Shown: positions 7,036-9,295 of the stretch, piece after piece
Numbering within the stretch: the stretch's first letter is position 1
How the letters are laid out: every line of letters begins with the position of its first letter
Source: DATJBC01 sp035515515
GTDB lineage: Bacteria; Actinomycetota; Acidimicrobiia; Acidimicrobiales; UBA8190
DNA: 9,295 nucleotides
Assembly (NCBI GenBank): GCA_035515515.1
Contig: DATJBC010000304.1
Location: 1 to 9,295 of the forward strand
Direction: 5' to 3'
The notes under the pieces: model-generated
Databases searched by the model: none
The model's input: the letters and a program-made list of their open reading frames with translations, nothing else
Told to the model about the DNA's origin: nothing
Position numbers and translations under genes: made by a program

Positions 7036-7260
7036 ACCAGAGAAAGGAGGTGGTCCAACTGAGTAGTGATCAACGCGGGACCCTGGAGGTGGCTGGCCGC
7101 TGAGGCGGCTCGCTGGACCACCTGGCGAATCCCAGCCAGTTACCCGCTGAGCGCTCCAGCCGGGAGCTCGTCCCACCCGGCGCAGTGCAGAGGGCTCGGT
7201 GCCTTTCCAGCAATTCACGACGACCGAGGGGCGCCCACGCGGGCGCCCCTCGGTCTGTCT
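7036..7260 (+). ncRNA. Predicted structured RNA with 16S-tail-complementary 5' region
   Basis: A self-contained unit of about 225 nt, with a -10 box at its 5' end and a perfect 15-bp terminator hairpin at its 3' end. No convincing protein is encoded between them. Bases 7041-7057 (AGAAAGGAGGTGGTCCA) complement the tail of actinobacterial 16S rRNA with 16 Watson-Crick pairs and one G.U. AGGTGGTCCA (7048-7057) pairs perfectly with TGGACCACCT (7114-7123). Inside that stem, GCCGC/GCGGC (7096-7109) with a TGAG loop forms a hairpin. A second SD-like GGAGGTGG lies at 7085-7092. TGGCTGG (7090-7096) could instead pair with CCAGCCA (7132-7138). GCTCC/GGAGC (7153-7167) adds a further hairpin. A 14-codon frame starting at CTG 7059 (stop 7101-7103) sits 8 nt after AGGAGG, so this may be a leader-peptide attenuator instead. 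I do not recognise a known family: RNase P, tmRNA, SRP and 6S signatures are not evident. The exact 5' end is inferred. Confidence 0.5.
7222..7260 (+). terminator. Strong hairpin terminator of the RNA unit
   Basis: GACCGAGGGGCGCCC (7222-7236) pairs perfectly with GGGCGCCCCTCGGTC (7241-7255) around an ACGC loop, a 15-bp stem. It is followed by a short T-containing stretch (TGTCT). This is one of the two strongest hairpins in the window and marks the end of the unit that starts near 7036. Confidence 0.8.
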
Positions 7261-7281
7261 GCGGGCGCGTGCGTCGCCCGC
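7261..7281 (+). terminator. Second small hairpin behind the terminator
   Basis: GCGGGCG (7261-7267) and CGCCCGC (7275-7281) form a 7-bp stem with a 7-nt loop, directly after the main terminator. It may act as a back-up stop. A chance GC-rich fold is also possible. Confidence 0.3.
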
Positions 7282-7293
7282 GGGGCGCGCCTT

Positions 7294-7363
7294 GTCACCC
7301 GGCGTCACCCGGCGTCACCCGGCGTCACCCGGCGTCGCCCGGCGTCAGCCGGCGCCACCAGGC
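7294..7363. repeat. 10-bp tandem repeat, about 6-7 units
   Basis: GTCACCCGGC occurs four times in exact succession (7294-7333). It is followed by GTCGCCCGGC, GTCAGCCGGC and a more diverged GCCACCAGGC. The period is not a multiple of three and no gene covers it, so it is non-coding. It lies between the RNA terminator and the cold-shock promoter. Decay of units toward one end suggests growth by slippage. Nothing else could be assigned from 7364 to 7446. Confidence 0.85.
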
Positions 7364-7446
7364 ACGTCGGCCACGGCGTGCACGACGGGCGCACGGCGCG
7401 CCCAATTCCCCGCGTGCCTCGGGCCGGGTGGGCGTGCGACCAGGGT

Positions 7447-7475
7447 TTCGAGGCGCGTGCGCCGTCGGCTACGCT
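7447..7475 (+). promoter_or_regulatory. Candidate promoter of the cold-shock gene
   Basis: TACGCT at 7470-7475 fits TAnnnT. TTCGAG at 7447-7452, with a 17-bp spacer, is a weak -35 match. The start would be near 7482, giving a leader of about 94 nt before the ATG. The leader holds a small ACGCA/TGCGT hairpin (7497-7511). Confidence 0.45.
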
Positions 7476-7575
7476 GGTGTGCGCGCCCGGTGGATCACGC
7501 AGGCCGTGCGTCGTTGTCGGTTGACGTTCGTGTCTCCGCAAGGGTTGGTGTGCGTGGAGAAACGAGGCAAAGGCA

Positions 7576-7779
7576 ATGGCAGAAGGCACGGTGAAGTGGT
7601 TCAACTCCACGAAGGGCTACGGGTTCGTCACTCCTGACGACGGCACGCCCGACGTGTTCGTCCACTTCTCGGCGATCGACGGCACCGGCTACCGCGAGCT
7701 CGTCGAGGGCGAGCGCGTGGAGTTCGAGCAGACGCAGGGGCAGAAGGGCCCGCAGGCCACCAAGGTCCGCAAGCTCTAG
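7576..7779 (+). CDS. Cold-shock domain protein (CspA family)
   Basis: A 67-residue single cold-shock domain, the standard length. These small cytoplasmic beta-barrels bind single-stranded RNA and DNA and melt RNA structure. RNP1 is KGYGFV (13-18), RNP2 VFVHF (27-31). The start MAEGTVKWFN and the GERVEFEQTQGQKGPQATKV segment are typical of actinobacterial members. GAGG at 7564-7567, 8 nt before ATG 7576, is the ribosome binding site. It appears to be a single-gene transcript, with a promoter near 7470 and a perfect hairpin after the stop. The long leader of about 94 nt resembles those of temperature-controlled csp genes, but whether this one is cold-induced cannot be told. The structured RNA unit upstream is separated by a terminator and ~320 bp. 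Confidence 0.96.
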   Translation: MAEGTVKWFNSTKGYGFVTPDDGTPDVFVHFSAIDGTGYRELVEGERVEFEQTQGQKGPQATKVRKL

Positions 7780-7793
7780 TCCCCACCTTCCCG

Positions 7794-7828
7794 GACGACG
7801 TGGGGCGCCAGGGGCGCCCCACGTCGTC
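7794..7828 (+). terminator. Terminator of the cold-shock gene
   Basis: GACGACGTGGGGCGCC (7794-7809) pairs perfectly with GGCGCCCCACGTCGTC (7813-7828) around an AGG loop, a 16-bp stem starting 14 nt after the stop codon. There is no T-run, as is usual in very GC-rich genomes. Confidence 0.8.
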
Positions 7829-7851
7829 GCGTCGGGGCGCACGTCCGCCCA

Positions 7852-7884
7852 GCAGGTAGGTTCGGTGACGGTGTCCCTACCTGC
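7852..7884. promoter_or_regulatory. Inverted repeat across the uppS promoter and start
   Basis: GCAGGTAGG (7852-7860) and CCTACCTGC (7876-7884) are perfect 9-bp inverted arms, 15 bp apart. The left arm overlaps TAGGTT (7857-7862), a TAnnnT -10 candidate. The right arm lies within the first uppS codons. Both GTG start candidates (7865, 7871) fall between the arms. If transcription begins near 7869-7871, the left arm is not in the RNA, so a DNA operator is more likely than an RNA hairpin. Confidence 0.45.
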
Positions 7885-8611
7885 CGACGGGCGCACGCCG
7901 GAGGACGTCGACCGCGCCCACGTCCCGGTCCATGTGGCCTGCGTCATGGACGGCAACGGCCGCTGGGCCAGCCAGCGGGGCCTCCCCCGCACCGAGGGCC
8001 ACGCCGCGGGGGAGGAGGCCCTCCTCGACACGGTCAACGGCGCCCTGGAGATCGGCGTCCGGTGGCTGACGATGTTCGCCTTCTCCACCGAGAACTGGCG
8101 CCGGCCCCGCGACGAGGTGCGCTACCTCATGGGCTTCAACGAGTCGCTCCTCGTGCGCCGGCGCGACGAGCTGCACGACAAGGGGGTCCGCATCCGCTTC
8201 GCCGGCCGCCGCGACTGGCGCGTGCCGCGCCGGGTGCTGCGGCGCATGGAGGAGTCGGTGGCCCTCACCGAGGGCAACCGGCGCATGACGCTCACCATGG
8301 CCTTCAACTACGGGGGACGGGCCGAGATCGTGGACGCCGTGCGGCGCCTGGTGGCCGACGGGGTGGCCGCCGACAAGGTCGACGAGCGGGCCATCCGGGC
8401 CCGGCTCTACTACCCCGACCAGCCCGACCCCGACCTCGTGATCCGCACGTCGGGGGAGTACCGCATCTCGAACTTCCTGTTGTGGCAGCTGGCCTACTCC
8501 GAGCTCGTGTTCAGCGACGTGCTGTGGCCCGACTTCCGCCGTGAGCACCTCTTCGCGGCGGTGGCCGAGTACCAGCGTCGCGAGCGGCGCTACGGCCGGG
8601 TGCCGACGTGA
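7865..8611 (+). CDS. uppS: Isoprenyl transferase (undecaprenyl/decaprenyl diphosphate synthase, cis type)
   Basis: A 248-residue cis-prenyltransferase that adds isopentenyl units to an allylic diphosphate to make the lipid carrier for peptidoglycan and other wall polymers. Region I is MDGNGRW (28-34), with D29 the catalytic aspartate. FAFSTENWRRP is region III, and FNYGGRAEIVDA lies mid-protein. The C-terminal signature RTSGEYRISNFLLWQLAYSEL (from 194) contains R194, R200 and E198, which bind isopentenyl diphosphate and Mg2+. Product length (C50 or C55) cannot be set from sequence. Starts GTG 7865 and GTG 7871 are in frame and differ by two residues. The latter would fit a leaderless message from TAGGTT at 7857-7862. 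No strong ribosome binding site is present. A hairpin separates it from csp, so it opens a new transcription unit with the membrane protein and recO. Confidence 0.95.
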   Translation: MTVSLPADGRTPEDVDRAHVPVHVACVMDGNGRWASQRGLPRTEGHAAGEEALLDTVNGALEIGVRWLTMFAFSTENWRRPRDEVRYLMGFNESLLVRRRDELHDKGVRIRFAGRRDWRVPRRVLRRMEESVALTEGNRRMTLTMAFNYGGRAEIVDAVRRLVADGVAADKVDERAIRARLYYPDQPDPDLVIRTSGEYRISNFLLWQLAYSELVFSDVLWPDFRREHLFAAVAEYQRRERRYGRVPT

Positions 8612-8636
8612 CGACGGGGCTGCCCGGGGGGCGCCC

Positions 8637-8912
8637 GTGAGGACGCTGGCCGTGCTCCTCGGCGTGCTGGCGGTGGCCGGCCTGGTGGTGCTGGCCGTGG
8701 CGGGGGTGACGGGGGCCACGGCCGTCCTCGTCACCGGCGCGGCCGTGCTGGCCATGATCGGCCTGGGCAACGTCGTGGGCGGCCGCCGCACCCCGGCGCG
8801 CCCGCCCTACGACCCGGGGGCCCCCGACGCCCGGAGCGGGGGCGCCGGGGACGACGCGGGGGAGGAGGCCTCCCCCGGCCGCCCGGGCCCGGAGGGGACA
8901 CGGGGGCGGTGA
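8637..8912 (+). CDS. Small two-helix membrane protein of unknown function
   Basis: A 91-residue protein with two hydrophobic helices at about 3-23 and 26-48, made almost only of Ala, Val, Leu and Gly and joined by a very short turn (helical hairpin). Residues 50-91 form an acidic/Gly/Pro-rich tail that is probably disordered and lies on the same side of the membrane as the N-terminus. No catalytic motif is visible and I do not recognise the family. GTG 8637 is chosen. A run of six G lies 5 nt upstream, and hydrophobicity starts right after the codon. It is 25 bp downstream of uppS, and its stop overlaps the recO start (GTGA), so it belongs to that operon. A link to lipid-carrier or envelope metabolism is suggested only by the position next to uppS. 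Confidence 0.75.
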   Translation: MRTLAVLLGVLAVAGLVVLAVAGVTGATAVLVTGAAVLAMIGLGNVVGGRRTPARPPYDPGAPDARSGGAGDDAGEEASPGRPGPEGTRGR

Positions 8913-9295
8913 GCCTGTACCGCGACGAGGGGGTCGTCCTGCGCACCATGCGCCTGGGGGAGGCCGACCGCATCGTCACCCTCATGACCAAGGGCCACGG
9001 CAAGGTGCGCGCCGTGGCCAAGGGCGTGCGCCGCACGACCTCGAAGTTCGGCGGCCGCCTCGAGCCGCTCAGTCACGTGACGCTCTTGTGCTGGCAGGGT
9101 CGCGAGCTCGACATCGTCAACCAGGCCGAGGTGACCGACGCCTTCCGGACGGTGCGCGAGGACCTGGCCCGCATGGCCAAGGCCTTCACCGTGCTCGAGG
9201 TCGTGGACCAGCTGGCCCAGGAGCGCCACGCCAACGCCCGCCTCTACGACATGCTGGTCGGCGCCCTGCGCGCCCTCGAGGCCGACGACGCCCCG
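8909..9295 (+). CDS. recO: DNA repair protein RecO, N-terminal part (cut by window end)
   Basis: The first 129 residues of RecO, which helps RecR load RecA on SSB-coated single-stranded DNA in the RecFOR pathway. The OB-fold N-domain is clear: LYRDEGVVLRTMRLGEADRIVTLMTKGHGKVRAVAKGVR, then a GRLEPLSHVTLL segment. The helical C-domain begins around residue 83 (VREDLARMAKAFTVLEVVDQ) and continues past the edge. Usual length is ~240-260 residues, so about half is missing. GTG 8909 overlaps the previous stop by four bases. A GGAGGGG tract lies 11 nt upstream. In many genomes recO follows era. Here it is separated from era by the helicase, the RNA unit, csp and uppS. Confidence 0.95.
   Translation, partial: MSLYRDEGVVLRTMRLGEADRIVTLMTKGHGKVRAVAKGVRRTTSKFGGRLEPLSHVTLLCWQGRELDIVNQAEVTDAFRTVREDLARMAKAFTVLEVVDQLAQERHANARLYDMLVGALRALEADDAP

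Noticed and set aside
7028..7066. ATG 7028 short frame with an internal SD-like sequence
   Set aside because: The ATG lies inside the -10 box, so it would not be in the transcript.
4962..7103. A 713-codon open frame on the plus strand opposite the helicase gene
   Set aside because: It is a GC-rich shadow: the product is Gly/Gln/His/Ala-rich low complexity with no motif. The minus strand encodes a complete helicase with all motifs.
6900..7121. Longer start for the helicase at ATG 7121
   Set aside because: The extra 74 residues match no helicase domain and would be translated from the antisense of the RNA unit and across its promoter. GTG 6899 fits the family start and a -10 box.
7122..7135. 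Loop resembling a tRNA T-arm (CTGG-CGAATC-CCAG)
   Set aside because: It lacks the TTC of a T-loop, and no acceptor, D or anticodon arms are found around it.
7294..7363. CRISPR-like array
   Set aside because: The units are 10 bp, contiguous and have no spacers. No cas gene is present.
7066..7524. A GTG-started frame of 152 codons through the RNA unit
   Set aside because: It runs straight through a perfect 15-bp terminator hairpin and the tandem repeat, shows no domain, and its start is 15 nt from the SD-like site, too far.

Overview
The window is very GC-rich and packed with genes that often start with GTG and overlap by a few bases (the GTGA type). It carries a conserved bacterial housekeeping set: HIT protein, PhoH, YbeY, a CorC-like CBS protein, Era, a DinG-type helicase, a cold-shock protein, undecaprenyl diphosphate synthase and RecO. 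Base composition, GTG starts, TAnnnT -10 boxes just upstream of starts, and the small HTH gene in front of HIT/phoH suggest a high-GC actinobacterium, possibly of the Acidimicrobiia type. The taxon is an inference. No mobile element, CRISPR array, tRNA or rRNA gene was found.

Layout. 1-300 is the 3' end of an unrecognised gene. 301-537 is non-coding and holds a candidate terminator, a candidate promoter and two perfect palindromes. 538-4939 is a tight plus-strand block: excisionase-type HTH, HIT hydrolase, phoH, ybeY, corC-like, era. PhoH, YbeY and Era all act in ribosome or rRNA maturation. era converges on a minus-strand dinG-like helicase (4953-6899) across 13 bp. 6900-7575 is a 676-base stretch with no convincing protein gene. 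It contains divergent promoters, a compact predicted non-coding RNA unit (about 7036-7260) with a perfect 15-bp terminator hairpin, a second small hairpin, a 10-bp tandem repeat and the promoter and leader of a cold-shock gene. Csp (7576-7779) ends in a perfect 16-bp hairpin. uppS then starts from its own promoter region, which carries a 9-bp inverted repeat, and is followed by a two-helix membrane protein of unknown function and recO, cut by the window edge.

The most unusual object is the RNA unit at 7036-7260. Near its 5' end it carries 17 nt complementary to the 3' tail of actinobacterial 16S rRNA (16 Watson-Crick pairs and one G.U), far longer than a normal Shine-Dalgarno. About 60 nt later it carries a 10-nt near-copy of the 16S 3' end itself that can fold back on the first element. 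This could be a ribosome-interacting RNA or a self-sequestering leader-peptide attenuator. Both are inferences from sequence alone.
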